The notes beneath the pieces are model-generated. The model saw only the letters and a program-made list of their open reading frames with translations. It did no database searches and was not told the DNA's origin. Shown one piece after another: positions 16,193 through 24,221 of a stretch of 64,000 nucleotides of DNA. The stretch covers positions 62,001 to 126,000 of the forward strand of contig JAPOYR010000003.1 of the NCBI GenBank assembly GCA_026706485.1, given 5' to 3'. The stretch is from Chloroflexota bacterium (GTDB lineage: Bacteria; Chloroflexota; UBA11872). Numbering within the stretch: position 1 is the first letter of the stretch; every line of letters starts with the position of its first letter. Position numbers and translations under genes: made by a program.

Positions 16193-17148
16193 GCGTCGAC
16201 CTCCCGCAGCCAGTCCGCCATGCGCGCGATGCCCGTGGCCAGCGGCGTCTCGGCGCGCCAGCCCAGCTCGCGCTCGATGCGGCCGGTGTCGGCGCACAGC
16301 GCCGGCAGGTCGCTGCGCCGCCCCGGCATCACCTGCACGGCGCTCGTCGAGCCGGTCGCGCTCACGATCAACTCGGCGAGGTCGCGAATCGAGGTTTCCT
16401 GTCCGGTGCCGATGTTGAACACCGAGCCCGCCAGGCGCGGACCGGCGGCAAGCACGCGCGCATATGCGTCGACCGCGTCGTCGATGTACATGAAGTCGCG
16501 CGTCTGGGTTCCGCCGCCCTCCACCCGCAGCGGCTCACCGCGCAACGCGCGCACGATGAAGGCGGGGATGACGGCCGGATAGCCGACGAGGTTCTGATGC
16601 GGGCCAAAGGTGTTGAAGTTGCGAATCACCACCACCGGATGCCCCCACCAGCGGTGGATCGCCAGGCAGTGCATCTCGCCGGCCACCTTGCTCGCGGCGT
16701 AAACCGACCGCGGCTGGAGCGGATGCCACTCGTCCATCGGCACCCGCACCGGCGCGCCGTAGACCTCGGGCGATGAGGCGTAAACCAGCAGCGGCGGCCG
16801 CCGCATGCCGGCAATGGCGTGGGCGAAGCGAAAGGTCCCCTGCTCGTTGGCGGCGAAGTAGCCGGCCGGGTCGTCCATGGACTCCGGCACCGAGATTCGG
16901 GCCGCGTAGTGCACCACGGCGTCGGGCGCCAGGTCCTCCAGGCGCTCGGTGGATAGGTCCGCGAAGTCGCCCGCCACGACCGTCAGCCGATCGCAACCCG
17001 CCGCCTCGACCGTGAGCGGGTCCGGGCCGGGATATTGGCGCGAGAAATCGTCGACGCCGATCACATCGGCGTGCGGATCGTCGGCCAGCAGGCGGCGCGT
17101 GAGGGTGATGCCGTACATGCCGGCCGCGCCCGTGATGAGCACCCTCAT
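16189..17148 (-). CDS. NAD-dependent nucleotide-sugar epimerase/dehydratase
   Basis: A 319-residue extended SDR beginning MRVLITGAAGMYGITLTRRL, with the NAD-binding TGAAGMYG. The substrate-side signatures are YASSPEVYG, YAASKVAGE (Tyr and Lys) and RNFNTFGPHQN. The C-terminal TGQETSIRDLAELI is shared by UDP-glucose/GDP-mannose-modifying enzymes. ATG 17148 is chosen because it sits directly before the first beta strand; the open frame to 17280 is not conserved in character. It is translationally coupled to the second epimerase downstream by a 4-bp overlap. The two probably act on related sugars. Confidence 0.88.
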   Translation of the reverse strand: MRVLITGAAGMYGITLTRRLLADDPHADVIGVDDFSRQYPGPDPLTVEAAGCDRLTVVAGDFADLSTERLEDLAPDAVVHYAARISVPESMDDPAGYFAANEQGTFRFAHAIAGMRRPPLLVYASSPEVYGAPVRVPMDEWHPLQPRSVYAASKVAGEMHCLAIHRWWGHPVVVIRNFNTFGPHQNLVGYPAVIPAFIVRALRGEPLRVEGGGTQTRDFMYIDDAVDAYARVLAAGPRLAGSVFNIGTGQETSIRDLAELIVSATGSTSAVQVMPGRRSDLPALCADTGRIERELGWRAETPLATGIARMADWLREVDA

Positions 17149-17727
17149 GCGAGCGTCAGGCCCAGCGACGCACGGCAGGCAGTGGCGAGTGCGTTCACGG
17201 AAGCCAGAGTATATGGCGCGCCGGAGCCGTAAATTGCGCCGACCGCAGGCCAGTCTTGTTCCGTCATTCCGGCAGAGCATGTCCCAGCGCAGGCGGGGAG
17301 CCGGAATCCAGCCCTATCCCACCTGCGGCCGAATCAAGGGCGCTGGCGGGCTATCCCGGACGACGGGTCGCCATGCCGACACCCGATTGCAAGACGACCC
17401 ACCAACAGTCAACAGTTTTGGGTTGCAAGAAAAGAAACGCGGCGCACCGTGCACGGCGCGCCGCACCTAGCCAGCTAACCGACTAGGGTGGTCAAATACA
17501 TCTTCTGAACACACCCTGTTCCTGTCAATGCTAGTTGCCGAGTTGTCGGAGATCCGGCCGTTCCTCGTTAGGCGTCCGACTCTGTGCCCGCAATGACGAT
17601 CAAGCGATCTTGTGCGGACCAGCGTGCCGGATGATCCGAGCGGCCGATCTCTTGCCGTGCCAAGCCAGGCTTCGCCCGCGTGACACACTAGGCGCCGGCA
17701 TCCGGCACGAGACTCGCACCTGAGCCC
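17149..17727. other. 579-bp gene-free stretch at the left edge of an accessory island
   Basis: It holds a long-loop copy of the GGATTCC/GGAAT palindrome at 17266-17307 and an 11-bp GC stem with one mismatch and loop TGCA (17439-17464). On the minus strand that stem is followed by a T-rich tract. The remainder is less G/C-rich than the surrounding genes. It contains the promoter of the restriction-modification gene, but I cannot place that confidently. No tRNA or small gene was found. Confidence 0.5.
17266..17307. repeat. Intergenic palindrome with long loop, same family core
   Basis: ATTCCGGC ... GCCGGAAT with a 26-base loop, flanked by CGTC and CCAG as in the short copies. Confidence 0.6.
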
Positions 17728-20700
17728 ATGGCCTCGCTGAAGCTCGCACTGGTGACCGACCAGCAGGCCGATCATGTGCATCGCGCCCTCCAAGACCTGG
17801 CCCGCGGACTCACCGACGCCTTTGCCAGTCCAATTCCCGGTGATGCGGAAGACCAGCTCAAGTCCCACCTGCGACCATTCGTCGAGGCTGCGGCCACGGC
17901 TCTCGGGAGTCGCGACGTCGTTGTGAAGACTGAGTCCCGCGTCGCCGCCGTTCGCGGCCGGCCCGACTTCGGCGTTGGTCGGGTCAGCGGTCTCACCGGA
18001 CACATCGAGTTGAAAGCCCCCGGCCGCGGGGCCAATCCAAACCGATATACCGGTCGAGACGGCCGGCAGTGGGACAAATTCAAGAGCCTCCCCAACCTCA
18101 TCTATACCGACGGCCACGAGTGGACGTTGTTCCACAGCGGCAAGCGCATCGACGGCGCACGGCTCAGCGGGGACCTGACGACCGATGGTCCGAGCACAGT
18201 CGCACTGTCTGACGCCCGGCAGCTCGGCGACCTGCTGCAGACCTTCTTCAGCTGGCAGCCAATCGCCCCCGCCACGCCTAAGCGTTTGGCCGAAACCCTG
18301 GCCCCGCTAGCCCGCCTGCTGCGGCGCGACGTGCTGGAGGCGCTAAGGGACTCGAACTCAGCCATCTCTCAGTTGCGGAGGGACTGGCGATCGGTCCTTT
18401 TCGCCAACGCCGACTCGAACCAGTTCGCCGACGCATATGCCCAAACGCTGACCTATGCCCTGCTGCTTGCCCGGCTCGGCGGCCTCGACACCGCGGGCGC
18501 CAATATCGCGCAGGACACGCTCCGCGAGCGCGGCCATACCCTGCTGGCAGACGTGCTGCGTACATTGGCCCATCCTCAGGCACAAGACGAGACCGAGACC
18601 TCCGTCAAGCTGCTGGAGCGCGTCATCGGCGCGGTCGACGTCGACCGGCTGCGCCGCGGCGGAGCCGATCCCTGGCTCTACTTCTACGAAGACTTCCTGG
18701 CCGAGTACGACCCCAAGCTGCGAAATGACCGCGGCGTCTACTACACCCCGGTCCAGGTCGTCCGGGCGCAGGTTCGCTTGGTGGGCGAACTGCTGAGGCG
18801 GCGCTTCGGCAAGGAGTTGACGTACGCCGACGACGGCGTGGTCACGCTGGACCCTGCCGCCGGAACCGGCAGTTATCCCCTGGCAGTGATTGAGCATGCC
18901 CTGACCGCCGTCGCTGACCGAATGGGCAATGGCGCGGTCCCCGGCCATGCCTCGGCGATGGCCCGCAACGTCCACGCCTTCGAGCTGTTGGTCGGGCCAT
19001 ACTCTGTGGCCCATCTGCACGTGTCGGAGCGCATCGAGGCCCATGGCGGCGCGCTGCCCAACGACGGCGCCCATGTGTATCTCACCGATACCCTCGAATC
19101 GCCCCACGCCGCGACGCCCGGCCTGATGCCGCTTTCGCTGCGCACGTTGGGTGACGAGCACGAGCGTGCCAGGCGGATCAAGGCCGAGACTCCCATTCTG
19201 GTCTGCCTGGGCAATCCACCCTACGACCGGCAGCAGATTGACCTCGGCGACGAGGAAACGCAGCAAAAGGGTGGCTGGGTGCGCTTTCGTCTAGCCGACG
19301 CCGAGGAAGCGGCGCGCCCGCTGCTGGACGACTTTCTTGATCCGGCTCGGCACGCCGGCGCGAGCGTGCACCTCAAGAACCTCTACAACGACTATGTCTA
19401 CTTCTGGCGCTGGGCGCTGTGGAAAGTCTTCGATAGCACGCAAGGCCCCGGCATCGTCTCATTCATCACCGCCGCCTCCTACTTGCGTGGGCCGGGGTTC
19501 GTGGGGATGCGCGAAGTCATGCGGCGCACCTTCGACGAGCTCTGGATCCTCGACCTGGAAGGCGATTCGCTGGGCGCGCGCAAGACCGAAAACGTCTTCG
19601 CCATCCGCACCCCGGTGGCCATCGCCGTCGGGATACGACGCGGCATTCCAAAGCCCGACCAGCCGGCAGTGGTCCGATACGCACGCCTGAGCGGCTCCGC
19701 TGACCAGAAGCTAGCGCGGCTGGATCGGGTGCACGGTTTTGATGATCTCGAATGGCAGCCGTGCTTTGACGGTTGGCAACAGCCGCTGCTGCCCCAAGGC
19801 AGCGGGAACTACTTCGCTTGGCCGACGCTTTCCAACCTGTTTCCGTGGCAGCAGTCGGGCGTGCAGGCCAAGCGGACATGGCCCATCGCGCCGGATTCAG
19901 AGACCTTACAGCGACGCTGGAATGCGATTCTGGTCTCGTCGGATCAGCCTCACGCCTTTCGGGAGACTCGAGACCGGCGCATCGACAAGACCTACGCCGA
20001 CTTTCGTACGCGCAAGAGTCTCAAGGCGCTTGCAGACCTCGACTCCGATTCCCCATGTCCACCGGTGGAACCGTATGCCTACCGCTCGTTCGACCGGCAG
20101 TGGCTGATCGCGGACAGCCGCACGGCCGACTTCATCCGGCCAGTGCTCTGGTACGCGCAAAGCGACCGGCAGGTCTATCTCACCAGTCTGCTCACCGGAG
20201 TGCTCGGGCCAGGCCCGGCGGCGACCGTGTCCGCGCATGTCCCAGACTTGCATCACTTTCGTGGCTCGTACGGCGGCAAAGACGTAATTCCCTTCTGGCG
20301 CGATGCCGACGTCACCGAGCCGAATGTCACGGCGGGGCTGCTGGAAACGCTAGACCAGGCGCTGGGACGCACAGTCCCTGCCGCTGAGATATTCGCCTAC
20401 GCCTACGCGCTGCTGGCCTCGCCTGCCTACGTGGACCGCTTCAGCGAAGAGCTCACCGTCCCCGGCCCGCGATTGCCTCTCACCAAGGATCCCGAGCTAT
20501 TCCAGCGCGCCGCCACGCTGGGTGCCGAGCTCATCTGGCGGCACACCTATTGTCAACGATTCACTGGCCCTGGCCGAGGCTATGGAACAGTCCCTCAAGG
20601 AACCGCCCGCTGCGAGAATCCAGTCGGCGAGAGCCTGGATGACTACCCCAGAGGCTTCGAATACCACGCTACTACGCAAACCCTGATGGTCGGCCCCGGC

Positions 20701-21060
20701 CGCTTCGAGCCGGTCCACCCGCGGGTCTGGGAGTTCTCCGTCTCCGGCTTTAGGGTCGTTCGCTCCTGGCTCCGCTACCGCATGCGCCAAGGCGCCGGAC
20801 ACCAGTCCTCACCTCTCGACGCAATCCGCCCCACCCTCTGGACCGCCCAATTCACCGACGAGCTACTCGAGCTTCTCTGGACTCTCGAAGCTACCCTGGA
20901 CCACTACCCAGCCCTCGCGGACCTCCTCGACGCCATCACCGCCGGCCCCACCTTCACCGCCGACGAGCTTCCTCAACCATCCAACCAGCAACGCCAAGCG
21001 CCCAAGATCGACCGCGAATCATCACGCGGCAGCGAGTACGCCCAGTCGGGCATGGAGTAG
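17728..21060 (+). CDS. Single-chain restriction-modification enzyme (PD-(D/E)XK nuclease, N6-adenine methylase, type ISP-like C-terminal domain)
   Basis: A 1,110-residue enzyme. A nuclease-like domain comes first: GRPDFGV and GHIELKAPG (about residues 77-97) give the D...ExK triad. The helical region ends in VYYTPVQVVRAQV, typical before type I/IIG methylase domains. The methylase has motif I DPAAGTGSYP (near 374, AdoMet binding) and motif IV NPPY (near 495, catalytic for N6-adenine). The last 400 residues match the Type_ISP_C target-recognition pattern (YRSFDRQWLIAD, FRGSYGGKDVIP). No helicase motifs are present, so it resembles a type IIG enzyme rather than a true ISP enzyme. Codon use is less G/C-biased than in neighbours, and no separate specificity subunit is seen; horizontal transfer is likely. 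Confidence 0.85.
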   Translation: MASLKLALVTDQQADHVHRALQDLARGLTDAFASPIPGDAEDQLKSHLRPFVEAAATALGSRDVVVKTESRVAAVRGRPDFGVGRVSGLTGHIELKAPGRGANPNRYTGRDGRQWDKFKSLPNLIYTDGHEWTLFHSGKRIDGARLSGDLTTDGPSTVALSDARQLGDLLQTFFSWQPIAPATPKRLAETLAPLARLLRRDVLEALRDSNSAISQLRRDWRSVLFANADSNQFADAYAQTLTYALLLARLGGLDTAGANIAQDTLRERGHTLLADVLRTLAHPQAQDETETSVKLLERVIGAVDVDRLRRGGADPWLYFYEDFLAEYDPKLRNDRGVYYTPVQVVRAQVRLVGELLRRRFGKELTYADDGVVTLDPAAGTGSYPLAVIEHALTAVADRMGNGAVPGHASAMARNVHAFELLVGPYSVAHLHVSERIEAHGGALPNDGAHVYLTDTLESPHAATPGLMPLSLRTLGDEHERARRIKAETPILVCLGNPPYDRQQIDLGDEETQQKGGWVRFRLADAEEAARPLLDDFLDPARHAGASVHLKNLYNDYVYFWRWALWKVFDSTQGPGIVSFITAASYLRGPGFVGMREVMRRTFDELWILDLEGDSLGARKTENVFAIRTPVAIAVGIRRGIPKPDQPAVVRYARLSGSADQKLARLDRVHGFDDLEWQPCFDGWQQPLLPQGSGNYFAWPTLSNLFPWQQSGVQAKRTWPIAPDSETLQRRWNAILVSSDQPHAFRETRDRRIDKTYADFRTRKSLKALADLDSDSPCPPVEPYAYRSFDRQWLIADSRTADFIRPVLWYAQSDRQVYLTSLLTGVLGPGPAATVSAHVPDLHHFRGSYGGKDVIPFWRDADVTEPNVTAGLLETLDQALGRTVPAAEIFAYAYALLASPAYVDRFSEELTVPGPRLPLTKDPELFQRAATLGAELIWRHTYCQRFTGPGRGYGTVPQGTARCENPVGESLDDYPRGFEYHATTQTLMVGPGRFEPVHPRVWEFSVSGFRVVRSWLRYRMRQGAGHQSSPLDAIRPTLWTAQFTDELLELLWTLEATLDHYPALADLLDAITAGPTFTADELPQPSNQQRQAPKIDRESSRGSEYAQSGME

Positions 21061-21183
21061 GGCAGTGGCCGCGAACTCATGTCGCGACAAGAGTGCTCCC
21101 GGAACTGTCTAGTGCCGGGATGAGCCAATGCCAGTAGACTTAGGTGCCTGCACGAGAGCGACCCTCTCGCACGGGTAAGTTAG
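21061..21183. other. Short gap with hairpin between the RM gene and the tRNA-like element
   Basis: Contains an inverted repeat CGAGAG/CTCTCG around 21154-21171, just beyond the 3' end of the tRNA-like element on the minus strand. It could terminate a transcript from that side. Nothing else is recognised. Confidence 0.35.
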
Positions 21184-21251
21184 TGGAGGGCCGGGGTATC
21201 GAACCCCGCAAGCCTCGGTACCAACCCGCGCTCGGGACCACTCCGCCCCCC
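21184..21251 (-). tRNA. Degenerate tRNA-like element (acceptor stem plus T arm, no normal anticodon arm)
   Basis: Read on the minus strand, GGGGGGC pairs with GCCCTCC (one G-U pair) as a seven-base acceptor stem, with A in the discriminator position. Next to the 3' strand is a perfect T arm, CGGGG-TTCGATA-CCCCG. The D side contains GGAGTGGT as in class II tRNAs. Only 68 nt separate the ends, and no five-base anticodon stem with a seven-base loop can be drawn, so amino acid identity cannot be assigned. The 3' CCA is not encoded. Best read as a tRNA pseudogene or a tRNA-derived attachment-site remnant in the island. Confidence 0.4.
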
Positions 21252-21263
21252 ATGAAGCGATTT

Positions 21264-21295
21264 AGACCGGAGGTCGTTGCCGCGACCTCCGGTCT
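21264..21295. terminator. Perfect 13-bp hairpin, probably bidirectional terminator
   Basis: AGACCGGAGGTCG and its exact complement flank a six-base loop (TTGCCG). It lies directly after the stop of the minus-strand gene at 21299 and upstream of the tRNA-like element, so it most likely ends that gene's transcript. Confidence 0.65.
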
Positions 21296-21298
21296 TGC

Positions 21299-22078
21299 TT
21301 AGTGCCCTGCCTCCTTTTCCAGGAGCCGCTCAATGCGGTCCATAAGTGCATCCTGCTCATGATCGGGCGAGCCGACTTGGCCGATGAGCTTGCGAACGTA
21401 TTCCAACCGAACCTGCTCAACTGAACTCGGCGGCGACGGTGCCTCCGAGGTTGGCGGACTCTCACTCGCCTCATCAGCGTCCTCGTGGTTGTCTTGCCCT
21501 CCGATGTCTGGCGGATCTTCGTCGTCCTGAATCAACGGCCTGATGAGGTGCGAGCGACCGCCTCGGGCCTCGAAGAAGTGAGCCTGTTCGGCCGAATCCA
21601 TCAGGATTCGAAGAACCTTCTGCGTCTGTGCATCGGGAATGCCGTGCTCATTCCGTAGATGGTTCTGCATCCCAGAGTCGGGCGGTAGCTGCATGCCCTT
21701 GAATTGCTCGTAAACCTTGCGAAATATAGGAATGTTCAGGAATGCCTCAACGCGGGCAGCTTTCGCGTCTTGTGGGTACGTGGGAGCTACGACACGTTCG
21801 CCGAGCGGCGTTGTGGAGAGGTCATTGCCACGCCCCTCAATGACCCCAAAGAGACGCGCGGCCGCAAGACGCATATTGAACGTCCCGCTCTTACTCGACT
21901 TGTAGAGGAGGAACGACGCGAGGTGATCTCGGTTTGTCCGACCACCCCCCTCATTGCGAATGGCTTCTGCGACCCTGATTGACGAGTCGAGGTCGAAAGC
22001 CGGGAATTGGCCTCGCGGCGCCGCTGCCTGCCGCGCTCCGGCCCCCGTCTCTTTCTTGTCTACTGCCCTGTCGGCCAT
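21299..22078 (-). CDS. Unknown protein, probable winged-helix (DUF5343-like) domain
   Basis: A 259-residue protein. ATG 22078 is chosen because GGAGG lies 8 bp upstream; the open frame to 22147 lacks a ribosome-binding site. Residues about 25-85 (SSIRVAEAIRNEGGGRTNRD, HLASFLLYKSSKSGTFNMRL) followed by LFGVIEGRG and LSTTPLGERVV have the helix-turn-helix-wing look of DUF5343 proteins, a guess from pattern only. A second part (FRKVYEQFKGMQLP) ends before an acidic Ser/Pro linker (about 195-235) and a C-terminal helix (VRLEYVRKLIGQV). It sits between the RM enzyme and an unknown pair, and its codon use is island-like. Function not assigned. Confidence 0.6.
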   Translation of the reverse strand: MADRAVDKKETGAGARQAAAPRGQFPAFDLDSSIRVAEAIRNEGGGRTNRDHLASFLLYKSSKSGTFNMRLAAARLFGVIEGRGNDLSTTPLGERVVAPTYPQDAKAARVEAFLNIPIFRKVYEQFKGMQLPPDSGMQNHLRNEHGIPDAQTQKVLRILMDSAEQAHFFEARGGRSHLIRPLIQDDEDPPDIGGQDNHEDADEASESPPTSEAPSPPSSVEQVRLEYVRKLIGQVGSPDHEQDALMDRIERLLEKEAGH

Positions 22079-22280
22079 TTTACTGCCTCCGTACGGTATG
22101 GTGCCTGCGGCACCGGGAGTATATACGGTCGGGAAACGTAGTTGCAATTACCGGAGAATATTACCATACAAACTGCCGGCCGCGAGTAGAGCATAGCATC
22201 TTCCGTAGGTGGGTTGTGGCGCAAGCGATGCTGGCCGGTTCGAGGATTTCCGTACTTCGGTTGAATGGAGCGAGCCTCAA

Positions 22281-22886
22281 CTAGGGCATTCCCGCTAGTG
22301 AATCGAACGGCCGGTCGTACGGCCAGGTCCTATTTGACTGGAGGTCACGGAACCACCTCTCATTCCGCCACAGCACCTCGTGCCAGTCGGGTCGGCGGGG
22401 CTCAACGCCGTGCTCCTGGATCAAGTGCCAGACGACCTGTTCCAGCGTGATCCGCCGCGTCGGGAGATGCAGCCGCGGGAACGGCTTTCCGAGTGCGTAG
22501 CCCGCCGGTGCGGCGTGCACATGCAAGTGACAGCGTGGATAGCCCGACTGTGAGTTTCGCTCATAGTGGTATTCGAAGACCGGGCGCGGGTCGTCTAGGT
22601 CGGCGCCAGCTTGGTAGGTGAACGTGGCGGCCGTCGTTTCAAGTCGCGTGGGGTTTCGGGTCACTTGGAGCGCCATCTGCACGTTCAGATACATCCCGTT
22701 GCTGAGTGGCACTGGCCGGCCGAGATAGGGGGGCCGCGCCACTCGGTAGCCAACGACCAGCACCCCGGAGCCACCCGGCCACGCATGGCCGAGTTCAGCC
22801 GCTGCGACAAGCCTGTAGACCTCGCGGATGCGAAGCAGGAAGTCTCCGGCGGCCCGCTGGGTGCTAGGTCTCGCTCGGTTCGGCAA
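22281..22886 (-). CDS. Unknown protein with YPRCHLHVHA motif, second gene of a pair
   Basis: A 201-residue protein I do not recognise. Notable blocks are FEYHYERNSQSGYPRCHLHV (a histidine cluster HLHVHA near residue 124), LHLPTRRITLEQVVWHLI and a Trp-rich tail (WHEVLWRNERWF). The alternating histidines could bind metal. It opens at TTG 22886, which overlaps the upstream 78-residue gene by 23 bp. The start is uncertain, but the frame downstream of residue 40 looks coding. The close overlap suggests a functional pair, perhaps toxin-antitoxin-like; nothing in the sequence proves that. Confidence 0.55.
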   Translation of the reverse strand: MPNRARPSTQRAAGDFLLRIREVYRLVAAAELGHAWPGGSGVLVVGYRVARPPYLGRPVPLSNGMYLNVQMALQVTRNPTRLETTAATFTYQAGADLDDPRPVFEYHYERNSQSGYPRCHLHVHAAPAGYALGKPFPRLHLPTRRITLEQVVWHLIQEHGVEPRRPDWHEVLWRNERWFRDLQSNRTWPYDRPFDSLAGMP

Positions 22887-23100
22887 GGAGATATGCGAGA
22901 TAGGTCAGCGAGCGAAACACCGGATCGCCGTGGTATTGCTCCGGTGGATCCCGGTAGATCGCGAGAAACTCGTCGCCGGTCAGCTTCAAGAGGCGCTGGG
23001 CTTCTTTGTCCAACTCCTCCCGAATCTCCTCACGCGTCACTTGCACGTGCTCGTACTCATCCGGCAGCCAATCGGGCCGCCCATTGACGGATGTGGTCAT
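22864..23100 (-). CDS. Small acidic protein, first gene of the unknown pair
   Basis: A 78-residue protein: VTREEIREELDKEAQRLLKL, then GDEFLAIYRD, then LTYLAYLLAE. It is helical, charged and without membrane segments. Small proteins with this REEI...GDEFL layout occur beside partner genes in several GC-rich bacteria, and an antitoxin or regulatory role is plausible. ATG 23100 is preceded by GAGAGGG. Its 3' end overlaps the next gene by 23 bp. Confidence 0.55.
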   Translation of the reverse strand: MTTSVNGRPDWLPDEYEHVQVTREEIREELDKEAQRLLKLTGDEFLAIYRDPPEQYHGDPVFRSLTYLAYLLAEPSET

Positions 23101-23218
23101 GGCTCGGCGAACCCTCTCGAAAACACGCGCGCTGCGTGCACATTAGCAGGCTCGCATCTGCCCGGCGCAGGCGCCAAGCGCCGTGCGTTCGGTTCGTTCC
23201 TAGGCGAGTTGGGGGTGG

Positions 23219-23238
23219 ATTCCCGCCTCCGCGGGAAT
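23219..23238 (+). repeat. dRS3-like intergenic palindrome, perfect copy
   Basis: ATTCCC-GCCTCCGC-GGGAAT, flanked by TGG and GACC, in the divergent gap before the pterin dehydratase gene. Confidence 0.8.
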
Positions 23239-23371
23239 GACCGAGGGGGCGCGGAAATGGCACACGATGTGTCACGGACGCGGCCATCGTGACCCGCAAT
23301 CGGCCCTGCGGCTTGGCGGGGATTCCCAGGGCGGCGACACTGGGGAGCCGAGACTTGCCGGGAGAAGGCAC

Positions 23372-23656
23372 ATGGCGGTGATTGCCGACGCCGAGATTGC
23401 GCAGCGGCTCCTCGACCATCCGGGATGGGCGTATCGGGACGGCGCGCTGGTGAAGAAGTTCGAGTTGCCCGGGTTCATGGACGTGGTGCGGCTGGTCACC
23501 GACGTGGCCGGTCCGGCCGAGGCCGCCGACCATCATCCGGACATGTTCATCAACTATCGCCGGATTACCTTCACGCTGGTCACGCACGATGCGGGCGGGG
23601 TGACGGAGAAGGACTTTGCACTGCTGGAGGAGATCGAGCAGGCCGCAGCGGGATAG
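23372..23656 (+). CDS. Pterin-4a-carbinolamine dehydratase family protein
   Basis: A 94-residue protein. The family dehydrates 4a-hydroxytetrahydropterin, formed by aromatic amino acid hydroxylases, and may have other pterin-related roles in organisms without them. The motif is complete: EAADHHPDMFINYRRITFTL, then H, then EKDFALLEEIE, matching the E/D-x3-HHP-x5-Y/W-x9-H-x-D layout. ATG 23372 is preceded by GGAGAAGG and gives the usual length; the longer open frame to 23237 runs through an intergenic palindrome. The small lipoprotein gene follows after 19 bp. No aromatic amino acid hydroxylase is nearby. Confidence 0.88.
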   Translation: MAVIADAEIAQRLLDHPGWAYRDGALVKKFELPGFMDVVRLVTDVAGPAEAADHHPDMFINYRRITFTLVTHDAGGVTEKDFALLEEIEQAAAG

Positions 23657-23675
23657 GCCGGAGCCGGTCGTCTCG

Positions 23676-23843
23676 ATGCCGTGGCTCGTCGCCGCGTGTC
23701 TCGCCATCACGCTGGCGCTGACGCCGCTGGCCGCGTGCGGGATGTCCGTGGGCGATGAGCAATCCACCTGGGGCGGCCAGGGACCCGCGCCGCTCGTGGC
23801 GACGCCGACGGCGGAATCGTCCGGCGATGGGAAGGCCCCTTAG
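23676..23843 (+). CDS. Short lipoprotein
   Basis: A 55-residue protein with a signal sequence (hydrophobic residues 3-18) ending in the lipobox LAAC, with the modified cysteine at residue 21. The mature part is only about 35 residues, low in complexity and rich in Pro, Ala and Thr. It starts at ATG 23676, 19 bp after the pterin dehydratase stop. No function is recognised. Very short lipoproteins can be mispredictions, but the lipobox position is right. Confidence 0.5.
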   Translation: MPWLVAACLAITLALTPLAACGMSVGDEQSTWGGQGPAPLVATPTAESSGDGKAP

Positions 23844-23861
23844 GCAACGCCTGCGCGGCAC

Positions 23862-23881
23862 GGGCGGTTCGCGAACCGCCC
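23862..23881. repeat. Second-family palindrome GGGCGGTTCGCGAACCGCCC
   Basis: A perfect self-complementary 20-mer followed by CTAC. It is related to the copy at 29870-29890 (GGGCGGGTT ... AACCCGCCC then CTAC). Both lie at the convergent ends of genes. Confidence 0.6.
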
Positions 23882-24165
23882 CTACTCCAGGAGTACGGCG
23901 CGCCTTCTGGTTCGACCAGGCTGGACTCGCTCGATTTACAAACGAAGCGCAACACCTGCTAAGGGTCCGGTCTGGCGGCAGGTATACGGAGCGTCCCATT
24001 TCGTTCGGAGTCGAAGTTAAACGCCGAACGTGTATAAAAACCCCCGACTCCAAGGTGTAGCGACCGGGTGCGGCGCCTACGGCGCGTGCCCACATTGGTC
24101 GTTTTTCCGGCTCTGATACGGAGTCCAAGCAGCCTGAGGCGCCGTGCCTCTTCCCCGCCCCTTGG

Positions 24166-24188
24166 ATTCCTCGCCTGCGGCTCGGAAT
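24166..24188 (+). repeat. GGATTCC...GGAATGAC palindrome, long-core copy
   Basis: ATTCC-TCGCCTGCGGCTC-GGAAT with TGG before and GAC after, like the right end of the 5496-5578 element but without its left arm. Confidence 0.6.
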
Positions 24189-24221
24189 GACAGGAAGGGG
24201 GAGGGACCGAGACTAGGATTC

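Larger units (their letters stand above)
23844..24221. other. 378-bp convergent gap carrying two repeat families
   Basis: It holds a perfect 20-bp palindrome (23862-23881) followed by CTAC, and a longer-loop GGATTCC/GGAAT palindrome (24166-24188). Between them is a less G/C-rich stretch (about 23930-24060) with no convincing gene. The transcripts from both sides end here, so the hairpins may terminate them. Confidence 0.5.

Noticed and set aside
17439-17464. Terminator for a minus-strand gene upstream of the epimerases
   Set aside because: The stem and T-rich tail are real, but no minus-strand gene ends there; it was recorded only as part of the gap.
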